From the NCBI GenBank assembly GCA_008501765.1, contig QQUE01000002.1, forward strand, positions 432,336 to 496,335: a DNA stretch of 64,000 nt, read 5' to 3'. Below the pieces are notes generated by a model. The model made no database searches and had not been told where the DNA came from. It saw only the letters and a program-made list of their open reading frames with translations. Positions 33,485 through 43,135 of this stretch are shown piece by piece (position 1 is the first letter of the stretch; every line of letters starts with the position of its first letter). Source of the DNA: Calditrichota bacterium. Its GTDB lineage: Bacteria; Zhuqueibacterota; Zhuqueibacteria; Zhuqueibacterales; Geothermadaptataceae. The position numbers and the translations under genes are program-made.

Positions 33485-34489
33485 ATGCCACATGTTGTAA
33501 CGATTGAACGGCATATTCTTGAGATGCAAAAGGAGTATCCCTCTGCTACTGGTGATTTTTCTGCATTAATGTACGATATTGCATTCGCCGCTAAAATAAT
33601 AGGCAGTTCAGTTAGAAAAGCAGGGCTGGTTGATATTTTAGGTCTCACAGGTAGTGAAAATGTGCAGGGGGAGAAAGTTCAAAAACTCGATGATTTTGCC
33701 AACGACACTATTTTTCGAGCATTGGACCATACTGGCCGGCTTTGCTGTATGGCAAGTGAAGAGATTGAGGGTCTCATTGAAATCCCAAAAGAATTTAATT
33801 GCGGAAAATATGTACTGGCTTTTGATCCTCTCGACGGATCATCCAACATTGATGCCAATGTATCAATAGGCACAATTTTTAGTATTTTCCAGAAAGTCAG
33901 CAAAAAGGAAAGAGGAACTATTGAAGATTGCTTGCAGCAGGGCAAAAAACAGGTTGCTGCAGGATACATTATTTATGGAAGCTCAACCATGCTTGTTTAT
34001 ACTGCAGGCAATGGCGTACATGGGTTTACTCTCGATCCAAGCATAGGCGAATTCCTGCTATCACATAGTTATATTATCACACCAAAACGTGGAAAAATAT
34101 ACAGTTGCAATGAGGGGAACTATGCGAAATGGGATACAAATCTTCAGAAATATATCGATTATATTAAAACACCTGATAAAGCTTCCGGCCGACCGTACAA
34201 GTCGCGCTATATCGGTTCGCTCGTTGCAGATTTTCATAGAAATTTGCTTTACGGCGGCATATTTATTTATCCGGCTGATAAATCAAATCCAAACGGCAAA
34301 CTTCGTTTGCTTTATGAAGCCAACCCGTTGGCTTTTATTGTTGAACAAGCGGGCGGTGCCGCCAGTGATGGTGAAATAGATATCATGGAAAAAACAGCGG
34401 AAGAGTTGCATGAACGGAGTCCACTTATCATTGGAAGTTATGAAGATGTGCGAGAGGTCGAGGATTTTCTCAGCGGGAAACGAACGTAA
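33485..34489 (+). CDS. fbp: Fructose-1,6-bisphosphatase class I
   Basis: A 334-aa cytosolic enzyme converting fructose-1,6-bisphosphate to fructose-6-phosphate, the key gluconeogenic step. Metal and substrate motifs in order: EEIEGLIEI (about 95), [20 protein letters not shown] (about 117-136), [19 protein letters not shown] (about 242-260) and [17 protein letters not shown] (about 280-296). Length matches the class I family. AGGAGG lies 9 nt before the ATG. It is a single-gene unit ahead of tRNA-Lys. Confidence 0.97.
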   Translation: MPHVVTIERHILEMQKEYPSATGDFSALMYDIAFAAKIIGSSVRKAGLVDILGLTGSENVQGEKVQKLDDFANDTIFRALDHTGRLCCMASEEIEGLIEIPKEFNCGKYVLAFDPLDGSSNIDANVSIGTIFSIFQKVSKKERGTIEDCLQQGKKQVAAGYIIYGSSTMLVYTAGNGVHGFTLDPSIGEFLLSHSYIITPKRGKIYSCNEGNYAKWDTNLQKYIDYIKTPDKASGRPYKSRYIGSLVADFHRNLLYGGIFIYPADKSNPNGKLRLLYEANPLAFIVEQAGGAASDGEIDIMEKTAEELHERSPLIIGSYEDVREVEDFLSGKRT

Positions 34490-34554
34490 AATGTGGATAC
34501 TTTAAAAGCAGAATTATCTGTGCAGATGAAAAACAGAAAATTGGAATTTTATTC

Positions 34555-34583
34555 TTGACTATTACTTTCAATTGTAGTATTAT
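34555..34583 (+). promoter_or_regulatory. Sigma-70 promoter of tRNA-Lys
   Basis: TTGACT (34555-34560), 17-nt spacer, TATTAT (34578-34583), 19 nt before the tRNA start. A near-consensus housekeeping promoter. Confidence 0.7.
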
Positions 34584-34602
34584 TTCAGTCTTCAAAATTG
34601 CC

Positions 34603-34676
34603 GAGGGTATAGCTCAGCTTGGTAGAGCAGCGGATTTTTAATCCGTTGGTCGAAGGTTCGAATCCTTCTACCCTCA
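34603..34676 (+). tRNA. tRNA-Lys (TTT)
   Basis: A 74-nt cloverleaf: acceptor GAGGGTA with TACCCTC and discriminator A, D-arm AGCTCAGCTTGGTAGAGC, anticodon loop ATTTTTA giving TTT, T-arm GAAGGTTCGAATCCTTC. CCA is not encoded. Confidence 0.96.
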
Positions 34677-34682
34677 TTAATT

Positions 34683-34713
34683 AAAAGAGTATCCATTTGG
34701 TGCTCTTTTTTTA
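34683..34713 (+). terminator. Terminator after tRNA-Lys
   Basis: AAAAGAG (34683-34689) pairs with CTCTTTT (34703-34709), followed by a T-rich stretch. It begins 6 nt after the tRNA. Confidence 0.7.
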
Positions 34714-35111
34714 TTTTTCAGAGTTTGTAAAATATAGCTCTGTACATATTGATTAATTCCTGCCACGTTCCCCAGATTTAAAATCGCCTCTAATTTAATT
34801 CACAAAAAATCCCCTTCGGACCACCGCCAATTACAACGTTATTTAATAAGTGTGACGCCCCACCAACTATCAATTATATTTAAAAACAAATACAGAAAAC
34901 CTGATTTAACAAAAATAGCAACAAGTATCAACATGAGACAATGTACCAGCAAAAAACAAGATTTCAACTTTGTTTTGAGCTAAAAAAAGATGAGCTGGAC
35001 TCATTAAGATAGAATAAACAGGGGATAAATTTTAGTGGTATAGATGTTGCCAAGGTGAAACCATCTGCAAAAAGCATCCAGGGTTTAATACGCACAAAGA
35101 GACCAGCACAC
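34714..35111. other. Intergenic, nothing recognised
   Basis: About 400 AT-rich bases between the tRNA-Lys terminator and the sigma-like gene. No ORF, RNA gene or repeat is evident. A GTG at 35055 is an alternative start for the next gene. Confidence 0.4.
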
Positions 35112-36221
35112 ATGAAAAAATTTAAACTCAACGCACTAGTTCATCGAATTTGTACAGAAGAGTATTCACAGGACGAATTAACGCAGTTCGTCAATTTAGT
35201 TCAGAAAATATCGCTTAGTTATCTCAAATATCAAGAAGTAACCGGAAAACACATTCGCTGGGAAAAAACGGAAAATGGGACCGAATTAGAGGATATGGCT
35301 CTCGATTGCGTTGCCGGGCTTTTTATGCGCAATGAAGACAACGAATTTGTCCAGCTGAAAAGATATTTTGAGCCCTACCTGACTGGCGATCAGCCTGTTG
35401 AAGACGCTGATTTAATGATTTTACTCCGTCGTCTCATCATCAAAAAAACCAAACAAGAGCTATCGAGGATTTTCAAAGAACGCGATCCGGAGGGAGCGAA
35501 AATTATCCGAAACATTCGTGTTGCCGTAAAAAATGCGGAATCGTTCGGAACTTTCCGTGAAATGGGACGGGAGTATATTTTCACAAATCCCAATAATGAA
35601 GATCACGATAATGGCGGTGATAGCACAACTTTGCTGGCCCCCAAAAACAAGGTAGAACAAAACGAATTTTTAAGAAAAGACAAGCCAACCATCCCGGAAA
35701 AAACCTTGCGATCCCAATATCTTGATGTTTATAATCCGAAAGATCATGTTTCTGCATCGATCCGAAAAATGTTGGCAGTTGTGGATCAGGAAGAAGAATT
35801 CCAAAAATGCATCCCAATGGATGTCATCGCCCGGTTAATCAGGCAAACATATCTTGAAATGGCACGGACAAAACTTCTGGCCCAATTTGAGGAAGATTCT
35901 CCCCTCGATTATGTCCGGATGAAAGAAATTGAACAGGCAAAGAAAAAAGTTCTCACCTTAGTACGATCAAAAATATTTTCTCAGTATGTTGATTCGGCGA
36001 AAATTACACCTGAAAAAGGTGAAATTTATTACCGCACTCTCGGAGATGTACTCGATGATATCACGCACAATAAAAAAATCGAGAGCTATTACAGGCACCT
36101 GCAAAAATACCTTCCCGAACTAACGCAAAAACGCTATCGAGCTGAAGAAAGAACAATTTTCGAATACCTTGGCAAGCTGACAAAAAAGTGGTTTAGAGAA
36201 TATTTAAAAGATTTATTATGA
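35112..36221 (+). CDS. Uncharacterised protein with sigma-70-region-2-like segment
   Basis: A 369-aa soluble, mostly helical and charged protein. The segment at about 10-95 (LVHRICTEEYSQDELTQFV, LEDMALDCVAGLFMRNEDNE, FVQLKRYFEPYL) has the spacing of conserved residues expected of sigma-70 region 2 (helix, D-A-D-x-V-A-x-L-F, then aromatic stretch), but the match is distant. DPEGAKIIRNIRVAVKNAE follows at about 120-140. No clear helix-turn-helix of region 4 is seen. The next gene encodes a small HxxxCxxC protein like anti-sigma zinc fingers, which strengthens the idea of a divergent regulator pair. That remains an inference. The ATG at 35112 is chosen; GTG 35055 is possible. Confidence 0.55.
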   Translation: MKKFKLNALVHRICTEEYSQDELTQFVNLVQKISLSYLKYQEVTGKHIRWEKTENGTELEDMALDCVAGLFMRNEDNEFVQLKRYFEPYLTGDQPVEDADLMILLRRLIIKKTKQELSRIFKERDPEGAKIIRNIRVAVKNAESFGTFREMGREYIFTNPNNEDHDNGGDSTTLLAPKNKVEQNEFLRKDKPTIPEKTLRSQYLDVYNPKDHVSASIRKMLAVVDQEEEFQKCIPMDVIARLIRQTYLEMARTKLLAQFEEDSPLDYVRMKEIEQAKKKVLTLVRSKIFSQYVDSAKITPEKGEIYYRTLGDVLDDITHNKKIESYYRHLQKYLPELTQKRYRAEERTIFEYLGKLTKKWFREYLKDLL

Positions 36222-36301
36222 TTTTTACGCCAAAGATTAGGCATGTCCGTATAATGTCTATGAATATTAAATGATATGTTCAATCTTTGTGCGTGAAATA
36301 A

Positions 36302-36574
36302 ATGAAAATCAAACACCAAATCAGTCGCTTGCAAATTACTTGTCCAGAACAATTCGATGTTGAAAAAATACTTTTGCAATCCCACAAGCATCGAATTTTG
36401 TTTCGTGCCTTTGAAGAGCATATGTTAAATTGCTCGAGATGCTTTCGCATCGTTCGCAAGATTCATAAATTTTATGAAATTCTTGATAAAGAAATGCAAA
36501 AAGAAGCGTCCCCTGAGGTCGTTGCTTTTGCAGAAGCTGTTTACGCTGATAAAGAAAAGACTATAAATAATTAG
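36302..36574 (+). CDS. Small HxxxCxxC zinc-finger protein, anti-sigma-like
   Basis: A 90-aa soluble protein with FEEHMLNCSRCFRIV at about 38-52, the HxxxCxxC motif typical of zf-HC2 anti-sigma domains, and a Cys at position 14 that could complete the site. No transmembrane helix is present, unlike the anti-sigma at 9586. It follows the sigma-like gene by 80 nt on the same strand. It could hold that protein in check, or simply be a small zinc-binding regulator. Confidence 0.6.
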   Translation: MKIKHQISRLQITCPEQFDVEKILLQSHKHRILFRAFEEHMLNCSRCFRIVRKIHKFYEILDKEMQKEASPEVVAFAEAVYADKEKTINN

Positions 36575-36636
36575 CCGTCTATCGGCATTTGTCCTTCGGG
36601 ATAACTTTGATCAGTTTAAACTCAATTATGAAATTT

Positions 36637-36668
36637 GAAAAAAGGCACCTGACTCAGGCGCCTTTTTC
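36637..36668. terminator. Bidirectional terminator between convergent genes
   Basis: GAAAAAAGGC pairs with GCCTTTTTC, with an inner CTGA/TCAG stem. A-rich on one side and T-rich on the other, so it can stop transcripts of the zinc-finger gene and of the DUF2914 gene. Confidence 0.75.
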
Positions 36669-36682
36669 ATTTTAATTAATGG

Positions 36683-37099
36683 CTAATTAGCATCTTCAGT
36701 TCTCATGAAACTCTTCTGTGTCAATTCATTTCCAGCTTCATCCAGAATTATAACTTTCCATTCGCCGACCCATTCATCAACAAAATTTTTGGAACTAAAA
36801 GTACGCCAGGATTTGCTCCGAACGGGTAATTTTACATCCCAGGTCAAACTGTCATTATAAAACCACCTGTGCGTAATCGTCGTTTCTCCTTCGACGCCGG
36901 TGATGTGTGTAAAACAAAACAAAGTGGCAGTTTCAGTTGAAAATGAATCACCACTCTCAACAGGCTCACGATCAACAATCGCCTTCGCGATGGCTATGCG
37001 CTCAACTGCAACCGTTGCTGCTTCCTCCTGTGCCAAAAGATTTATAGCACACCCTAAAATCAATAATAACAGCCAAGCTAATGAAAAATGATGCTTCAT
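36683..37099 (-). CDS. DUF2914-domain exported protein
   Basis: A 138-aa exported protein. The signal peptide spans about 1-23 (ends NLLAQE). The rest fits DUF2914: RIAIAKAIVDREPVESGDSF, LFCFTHITGVEGET, THRWFYNDSLTWDVKL, SKSWRTFSSKNF and GEWKVIILDEAGNELTQKSF. The family is a beta-sandwich found in periplasmic or membrane-bound proteins of unknown role. Length is close to the domain alone. No operon partner is evident. Confidence 0.8.
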   Translation of the reverse strand: MKHHFSLAWLLLLILGCAINLLAQEEAATVAVERIAIAKAIVDREPVESGDSFSTETATLFCFTHITGVEGETTITHRWFYNDSLTWDVKLPVRSKSWRTFSSKNFVDEWVGEWKVIILDEAGNELTQKSFMRTEDAN

Positions 37100-37316
37100 A
37101 ATAATTTCTCCTGTTAATCGTTAATTTTCCTGATTTACAATTCAAACAGATGGCTCAATAAAAAAAAGACAACTCTTTGAATTTATTTGTGCAAAAATCA
37201 AATTATTCTTGATTTGGAGTATAATTATACAAAATATTTCTCAAATCGACTCACAATCGTTGCGACAAATTAATTTTAAAGAAATAATGTTAACATAATT
37301 TTTTACTGGACAGCTA

Positions 37317-37361
37317 TAAAAAAAAAACAAGCTCCCAGACCACAACTATGGTCTGGGAGCT
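37317..37361 (-). terminator. Strong intrinsic terminator
   Basis: A perfect 13-bp stem (37330-37342 with 37349-37361, AGCTCCCAGACCA) followed on the minus strand by a T-rich tail. It lies 146 nt past the HAD gene end at 37507, inside a 400-nt stretch that otherwise shows only an AGGAGG-like purine run (37364-37379, plus strand) with no credible ORF behind it. Confidence 0.8.
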
Positions 37362-37506
37362 TTAGGAGGAAGGAGAACAACAGAAAGAGTTCGTTAAAAC
37401 ACAAACAACTCGCCTTTTCATTTGTGTTCTACAGATGGAACAACAATTCCCATCAATTTGTTCCCGTCGAAAAAAAAATTAAATTTTCTGGAGTGAAAGA
37501 TGCAAT

Positions 37507-38196
37507 TTATGCGCGGTGATCTAAAACTTGTAAAAAGGCTTTTGTATCGCTCAGATCATTAAACAGAAAATGCGGGTTTTCCATTGCAAGATCCTCAGTT
37601 GTAAAACTACCGGTTGCGACTGCAACGGACCAAGCATTGTGGGGTTGGGCGCAGGCAATATCTCGTGGTGTATCGCCAATGATCCACACTTGACTTCCAT
37701 GAGGAATTAAACCGTATTTTTTCGTAAACCGCTCAATGGCGTAATTATAGAGTAAATTCCGATCACTATTGTCATCCCCGAAAGCGCCAAACTCAAAGAA
37801 TTTATTTAGCCCGAAATCATCCAATTTAATCCGCGCACCTTCAGTAAAATTGCCAGTGAGCAAGCCAAGATAAATATCTGGAATATCGGCAAGTACGGGC
37901 AATAATTCGTCTATGCCCGGGCACATAAATTTTTCAGGATTTGGTTTTGGCATCTCCACCCGTAGAAATTCCAGATAGATTTTTTTAAATTCAGCTTGCT
38001 TGTGGTTTTGAAAAGCTACATCATTCGCTTCACAAGCATTTTTAAAAATCACGGCATCCGTCATTCCAGAAAGTGTTACACCTTTTAATCCATTTTCAAT
38101 ATCAAACAACGCTTTAAATGCACGGGTCATCGCGCGATACCCCGCGCCACCGGAATTAAGCAACGTGCCGTCGATATCAAATAAGAGTATTTTCAT
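37507..38196 (-). CDS. HAD-superfamily phosphatase (phosphoglycolate phosphatase-like)
   Basis: A 229-aa soluble HAD-IA phosphatase. Motif I LLFDIDGTLLNSGGAGYRAM has both Asp residues at about 6 and 8, a helical cap spans about 20-95, motif II is GLLTGNF (about 115), motif III Lys lies near IKLDDFGLNKFFEFGAFG, and motif IV is VWIIGDTPRDIACAQ (about 178-192). Relatives dephosphorylate 2-phosphoglycolate or small sugar phosphates; the exact substrate is open. The ATG at 38196 is preferred to 38208 because GAGAA then sits about 7 nt upstream and homology begins there. Confidence 0.88.
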   Translation of the reverse strand: MKILLFDIDGTLLNSGGAGYRAMTRAFKALFDIENGLKGVTLSGMTDAVIFKNACEANDVAFQNHKQAEFKKIYLEFLRVEMPKPNPEKFMCPGIDELLPVLADIPDIYLGLLTGNFTEGARIKLDDFGLNKFFEFGAFGDDNSDRNLLYNYAIERFTKKYGLIPHGSQVWIIGDTPRDIACAQPHNAWSVAVATGSFTTEDLAMENPHFLFNDLSDTKAFLQVLDHRA

Positions 38197-38252
38197 TTCT
38201 ATTCTCATTTTTGATTATAATTAAACAGACAAAAATATTAAATTTATATAAG

Positions 38253-38295
38253 TTATAAAAAAAAAGCCGTTCGTGGTGAAAACCGGAACGGCTTT
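38253..38295 (-). terminator. Intrinsic terminator after the S41 protease
   Basis: A perfect 10-bp stem AAAGCCGTTC/GAACGGCTTT (38263-38272 with 38286-38295), followed on the minus strand by nine T residues, 20 nt past the protease stop. Confidence 0.88.
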
Positions 38296-38315
38296 AAACT
38301 ATACAAAGTTCAAAT

Positions 38316-40409
38316 TTATTTGAAATAACCTGATAAACCATCCTTCGAAAAAATAATCATATCAGCGACGATACGGGCACTTTCTTCGAGCAGAAAATCA
38401 CGCGGGTCATCCTCTTTCGGAATTTTTTCCCCATCATTAAGCGGCGCCAGTCCTTTGAGTTTTCTGCGGTCATTGGTTCTTGTTAATTTTTTCATTTCAC
38501 TTTTTTTACGCTCATCACGCCGTTTTGATTCTTGCAGGCTCACATATTTATTTTCACGTGTTTTTACTGCTTCCGAGATATCATCCTGCAAGTATTTAAA
38601 TTCGGGATTTTTGGCTGCACGGACTTTGTGTCGCAAAGAGAGTTTTGGAATATAATTTTTAATATTACCCTGGGTGTTAAATTTTGTGCTCGCAATCTGA
38701 TCCCAAGGCAATGCTGTAGGCTGCGATGCCTCGCCAAAATTATGAATTCCATATTTTTCCGGGAAAAGTATATCCGGAATCACTCCTTTGTGCTGGGTGC
38801 TCGCGCCGGTAATACGATAAAATTTAGCAATAGTAAGTTTTAGTTGTCCAAGTTTTTCCTCATCAACCCTGCGGACAAATCTTTTGAGTGGAATTAAATT
38901 TTGTACTGTGCCTTTGCCAAATGTTTGGTTTCCAATAATTACACCCCGCTCATAATCCTGAATTGCAGCAGAAAATATTTCGGAAGCCGAGGCGCTGAAT
39001 CCATTTACCATGACTGCCAGGGGGCCGTCATAATAGGTCGTTCCATCCGGATCTCGCTCAACATCAATATCCCCTCCGCTACTACGGACTTGCACCACTG
39101 GTCCACTTTTAATAAACAATCCTGTTAACGAAATCGCTTCTGTTAAGGAGCCGCCACCATTATTTCTCAGATCAATAATAATTCCATCAACATTCTTTTC
39201 TCGCAGTTCATCGATTAATATTTTTACATCACGCGTTGTACTTTTGTAGTTTTTTTCACCACGGGAATGCGCCGCAAAATCAGCATAAAACGTTGGGATG
39301 TCGATGACACCAAGAACATATTGTCGCCCATCATACTGCAGTTGCAATGTGTCCGCCTTGGCTGCGCTGTCTTCCAGCTTCACTTCATCGCGAACAAGAC
39401 TGATAATGGTTGATTCACCCGAGGCTTCTTCGTCCGCAGCAATGATTTGCAGCCGAACCACGGTTCCTTTTTTCCCACGAATTTTTTGCACAACATCGTT
39501 GATTTTCCAGCCGATGACGTCAACTATTTCACCATCAATCCCCTGCCCCACACCGATAATTTTATCATTGGCATGCAATAAAGCACTTTTATCGGCTGGC
39601 CCACCAGTGACAACGGATACAACATTTGTATATTCGCCCTCGCGAATTAAACGTGCACCGATTCCCTCCAGCGATAAACTCATCCGGATACGAAAATTTT
39701 CTGAATTTATTGGTGAGAAATAGTTGGTATGCGGATCAAATGCCTCTGTAAATGCATTCATAAACAATTCGAAAACTTCTTCACTATCAAGTTCAACGAC
39801 AGCCCGTTCGAGATTTTCATATCTTTTAGTCAGCATCTCACGAATTCCCGTATCGTCCTTGCCGGCCAGTCGTAGATTTATGGCATCATATTTTACTTTT
39901 CTACGCCATATTTCATCGAGCTCGGCACGGTTTACCGGCCAGGACTCATCTTCCCTGTCATACTGATAATTTTCATCAACGGTAAAATCGAACTCCGCTT
40001 TTAGTTGAGTCTTCGCAAAAACGATCCGTTCCTGCAAGCGTTCTTTAAACACATTAAACATATAATAAACCGGCCCCAGTCTGCCATCACGGAGAAAGTT
40101 ATCGAATTGGAGCCGGTATTTTGCAAAAGCTGTTATATCACTGGCGTAAAAGTAGTACTTGTTCGGATCCAGTGTTTCAGTAATATATTGATCAAAAATG
40201 ATTGCTGAGAGTGAATCGGTAAGTCCTTGATGATTATAGTGATAACGTGAAAGACTGTATGCAAGTTTGCTGGCAACTGCTGTGTGGTAGTGTTCCGGTT
40301 TGACTTGTTCCAGTCCCCGCGAACCCAGTAAAAATGGGACGAGTAATATTGTCAAAACAAAAGGTACAGCACTTGGTTTGAATCTTTTCATGAATTGGCC
40401 TTTCACCAT
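38316..40409 (-). CDS. prc: C-terminal (tail-specific) processing protease, S41A
   Basis: A 697-aa periplasmic protease of the Prc/Tsp type. A signal sequence (about 12-30) precedes a long N-terminal helical domain (about 40-220; ALDPNKYYF-like region near EQYITETLDPNKYYFY). A PDZ domain follows (about 235-325; GIGARLIREGEYTNVVSVV, GPADKSALLHANDKIIGVG). The S41 catalytic domain (about 360-560) shows GIIIDLRNNGGGSLTEA, the nucleophile in VNGFSASASEIF and the general base in GNQTFGKGTVQNLIPL. The C-terminal extension matches Prc/Tsp proteins rather than the shorter CtpA. The ATG at 40409 has AGGAG about 5 nt upstream; 40445 and 40391 are alternatives. Confidence 0.93.
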   Translation of the reverse strand: MVKGQFMKRFKPSAVPFVLTILLVPFLLGSRGLEQVKPEHYHTAVASKLAYSLSRYHYNHQGLTDSLSAIIFDQYITETLDPNKYYFYASDITAFAKYRLQFDNFLRDGRLGPVYYMFNVFKERLQERIVFAKTQLKAEFDFTVDENYQYDREDESWPVNRAELDEIWRRKVKYDAINLRLAGKDDTGIREMLTKRYENLERAVVELDSEEVFELFMNAFTEAFDPHTNYFSPINSENFRIRMSLSLEGIGARLIREGEYTNVVSVVTGGPADKSALLHANDKIIGVGQGIDGEIVDVIGWKINDVVQKIRGKKGTVVRLQIIAADEEASGESTIISLVRDEVKLEDSAAKADTLQLQYDGRQYVLGVIDIPTFYADFAAHSRGEKNYKSTTRDVKILIDELREKNVDGIIIDLRNNGGGSLTEAISLTGLFIKSGPVVQVRSSGGDIDVERDPDGTTYYDGPLAVMVNGFSASASEIFSAAIQDYERGVIIGNQTFGKGTVQNLIPLKRFVRRVDEEKLGQLKLTIAKFYRITGASTQHKGVIPDILFPEKYGIHNFGEASQPTALPWDQIASTKFNTQGNIKNYIPKLSLRHKVRAAKNPEFKYLQDDISEAVKTRENKYVSLQESKRRDERKKSEMKKLTRTNDRRKLKGLAPLNDGEKIPKEDDPRDFLLEESARIVADMIIFSKDGLSGYFK

Positions 40410-40509
40410 GAACTCCTGTCTTCTGATTATTTTAAAATAACACAAGGATGTTTCAACGTACTACCAACAATTTTGTTTATTGGTATTATTCCTATGGAAT
40501 ATTAATGTG

Positions 40510-42969
40510 CTAATTAACTATTCGCCACAAACGGTACCCATCTGTAGCAAATTGCAGCGCCCCGTCACAATCTGTGCGCGCAATTTTAATATTCTTTTCC
40601 CGGTATCGGTCGATGACTTCGCCTGCCGGATGGTCAAACTTGTTAAACGCACCCGCTGAAATGGTAACCCAGTCTGGATTGACCTTTTGCAAAAAATTTA
40701 TTCCAGAAGACGTCTTACTCCCATGATGCCCCGCTTTAAGCAAATTCGATACCAAAAAATTGTCAAATTTCTGCAACTCAAATTCGCCTTGCAATTCTGT
40801 ATCACCAGTAAAAAGCGCTGTCGAATTACCGTAACGTAACTTTAAGACGAGCGAAGCATGATTCCAGTTTCTTTTTATTTTTGCCTGTTCGAGAGTCGGG
40901 CCCAAAATATAGAAAAGCACGGGATCAAAATCAGTCACCACATCCCCTCTTTTTATTATATTAATTACCACTCCTTTGGAACGCAAACTTCGCACGAGTT
41001 TCTGAAAAGTCTTGTCAGCATAAGATGTATCAGCGAATATCACCTGACCCATCGAAATATTTTCAGCGAGAAACGCCAGTCCGCCATAGTGGTCGAGATG
41101 GGGATGAGTGATTATAACTTTATCCAGACAGTTGACACCTGCTTGCATCAGATATGGTAGAATCACTTCCTGAGCTGAGTTATAACCAGGAAATACTGGC
41201 CCGGCATCAATTAATATAACTTTGTTCCCGGGAATCTCGATAACTGTCGCATCGCCCTGGCCAACATCGAGCATCGTTATTTTCATATTTCTGTAATCCC
41301 GAAAATAAATTTCAGCCCAGATATCCCAATTGAGCACGGAAAGTAGAGTGAGTATTAAAAAGTAGCGGACATATTTTTTTTGCCATTCAACGAGATAGAT
41401 AAATATAAGAAAAACAACTGTAACATGCAATGGATCCGGGTAATAATTGACAATATTTGCCCATGAAAATTCGGAAAAATATTCGGAAACATCTAAAATA
41501 ATATGTACGATCAGATCAATAACATTCCCTGACAGAGCGGATAATAATGGCAACAAAAAATATATACACAAAGTTGGAACAGAGATAAAAACAGTTACAA
41601 ATATCGCGGGTATAACGAGCAAATTCGCAATAAAGCTGACAAACGAAAAAGTGCCGAAATGCAAAAACATAAAGGGGGCGGTTCCGAGCTGCGCAGCCAG
41701 TGTTACCAGAAAAAGCGCCGGGAAAAATTTTAACGGCCGGATTTCGATCGAGGACTTTTTGAGAAATTGTCCCATTTTCGAATTTTCATTCACTAATTTT
41801 ACCAGAGCACCAACAAATTCAAAGTTCCAAATGAAAGCCCAAAATTTGAATTTATTGAGAAACCTCTCCAGCTTGGGGTAAAAATACAGAATACCTGCGA
41901 CAGCCGAAAAAGAAAGCTGGAATCCTACCATAAATATTTCAGCGGGATTTATGAGCAGTATAATTAAACCGGACAGTGCTAAAAGTGAGAAACCGTTGGT
42001 TGATCTGTCTCTCAGCCTGGCGACTGTGAAAACCGTAAACATAATTACCGCTCTGAAAACAGGGGTTTTCAATCCAGTAAAAAGTGCAAAACTCCAAATG
42101 ATCAACAGTACAAAAATATTTAATGGCACGCGCGGGAAATGCAATAAATTTCCAAGGCCGTAGGCCATCAATAATATAAAACCAACATGCAGCCCGGAAA
42201 TGGCGAGGACATGAATGATGCCGATTTTTGAAAAAGTGGCTATTATTTCTGGATCGATCAAATCCCGATCCCCAACGAGCAAGCCTTTTAAAATTGGAGC
42301 AGCTTCGCTATCAGCGATGATTTGAATGATCGACCAAACATTTTCGCGCGCCATAGCCATCAAAACTGGTAAAGTTGTCGTGTAATTCTGTGCGGGTTCG
42401 AGTGGAACGATGGCCCCGTCCTTTCGCACTTTTATCAGCCCACCAATATCCTGAGCGAGCAAGTACCGGCGATAATCAAATCCCCCGGGGTAACGTGGTG
42501 GTTTTGGCCGCAGCCAATTTCCCTGCAGGAGCAAACGACTGCCATATTTCAGGGCCTCCGGTATGGACTTCGCTGTAACGCGTACGCACCCTTTCTCGGA
42601 TTCCCAACTTCCAGCTAATTCAATGGATTCTATGGCTAAGTCGAAGCGAAACTGATTATTTTTAAAGGTGATGTCACTGGCAATTTTACCTGTTACTCTT
42701 ACCCGGGCAAATGTTTCGATATCTGCTAAATGGGTAAATTTCGTTTCTTTCTCAGCAAATTGATAAGATGCACAACCTGCTAATAAAATGGCAGAACCTA
42801 AAAATAATGCCGAAATGCGCTGATATCGCAAAAAAAGCACGGTTGCCAACAGGCAAATTGATATGCCTGAAATAAGTTCAGAAATCGTCAACCATTCGCG
42901 AAAATTACTGGCGCTAATTATTCCAATAGTGAAAAACACCAATAAGAACATCACCGGATAACGGTTCAT
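40510..42969 (-). CDS. comEC: ComEC/Rec2 DNA-uptake channel
   Basis: An 819-aa inner-membrane protein that carries single-stranded DNA into the cytoplasm during transformation. N-terminal helices and a DUF4131 beta domain (about 30-175, FARVRVTGKIASD, LLLQGNWLRP), then the competence transmembrane domain (about 215-510, HVLAISGLHVGFILL, LLIWSFALFTG). The C-terminal metallo-beta-lactamase-like domain (about 545-800) has MLDVGQGDATVIE, VILIDAGP and IITHPHLDHYGGLAFL, which keep the metal-site HxHxDH, plus LKAGHHGSKTSSG. Full length for the family. Other competence genes are not in the window. Confidence 0.96.
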   Translation of the reverse strand: MNRYPVMFLLVFFTIGIISASNFREWLTISELISGISICLLATVLFLRYQRISALFLGSAILLAGCASYQFAEKETKFTHLADIETFARVRVTGKIASDITFKNNQFRFDLAIESIELAGSWESEKGCVRVTAKSIPEALKYGSRLLLQGNWLRPKPPRYPGGFDYRRYLLAQDIGGLIKVRKDGAIVPLEPAQNYTTTLPVLMAMARENVWSIIQIIADSEAAPILKGLLVGDRDLIDPEIIATFSKIGIIHVLAISGLHVGFILLMAYGLGNLLHFPRVPLNIFVLLIIWSFALFTGLKTPVFRAVIMFTVFTVARLRDRSTNGFSLLALSGLIILLINPAEIFMVGFQLSFSAVAGILYFYPKLERFLNKFKFWAFIWNFEFVGALVKLVNENSKMGQFLKKSSIEIRPLKFFPALFLVTLAAQLGTAPFMFLHFGTFSFVSFIANLLVIPAIFVTVFISVPTLCIYFLLPLLSALSGNVIDLIVHIILDVSEYFSEFSWANIVNYYPDPLHVTVVFLIFIYLVEWQKKYVRYFLILTLLSVLNWDIWAEIYFRDYRNMKITMLDVGQGDATVIEIPGNKVILIDAGPVFPGYNSAQEVILPYLMQAGVNCLDKVIITHPHLDHYGGLAFLAENISMGQVIFADTSYADKTFQKLVRSLRSKGVVINIIKRGDVVTDFDPVLFYILGPTLEQAKIKRNWNHASLVLKLRYGNSTALFTGDTELQGEFELQKFDNFLVSNLLKAGHHGSKTSSGINFLQKVNPDWVTISAGAFNKFDHPAGEVIDRYREKNIKIARTDCDGALQFATDGYRLWRIVN

Positions 42970-43076
42970 TTTGGGCTCACATGAAAAGATAAATTACAAT
43001 TGAAGCAGGAAGAAGTGTTTGTCCCTAATTTAAAGATGGTGGTAAATATAATACGAAAACTACAGAGGAAGTCCAA

Positions 43077-43110
43077 TAAAAAAAGCCCGGCTTTTTGAAT
43101 TCCGCCAGGC
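43077..43110 (-). terminator. Terminator after glnA
   Basis: On the minus strand GCCTGGC (43110-43104) pairs with GCCGGGC (43091-43085) using one G-T wobble, followed by seven T residues. It lies 26 nt past the glutamine synthetase stop. Confidence 0.75.
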
Positions 43111-43135
43111 TCAATTTGAAGGGTCGTCCGTAGAT

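Noticed and set aside
37364-37379. AGGAGG-like run as a ribosome site for an unlisted gene
   Set aside because: No start codon with a reasonable open frame follows within normal distance.
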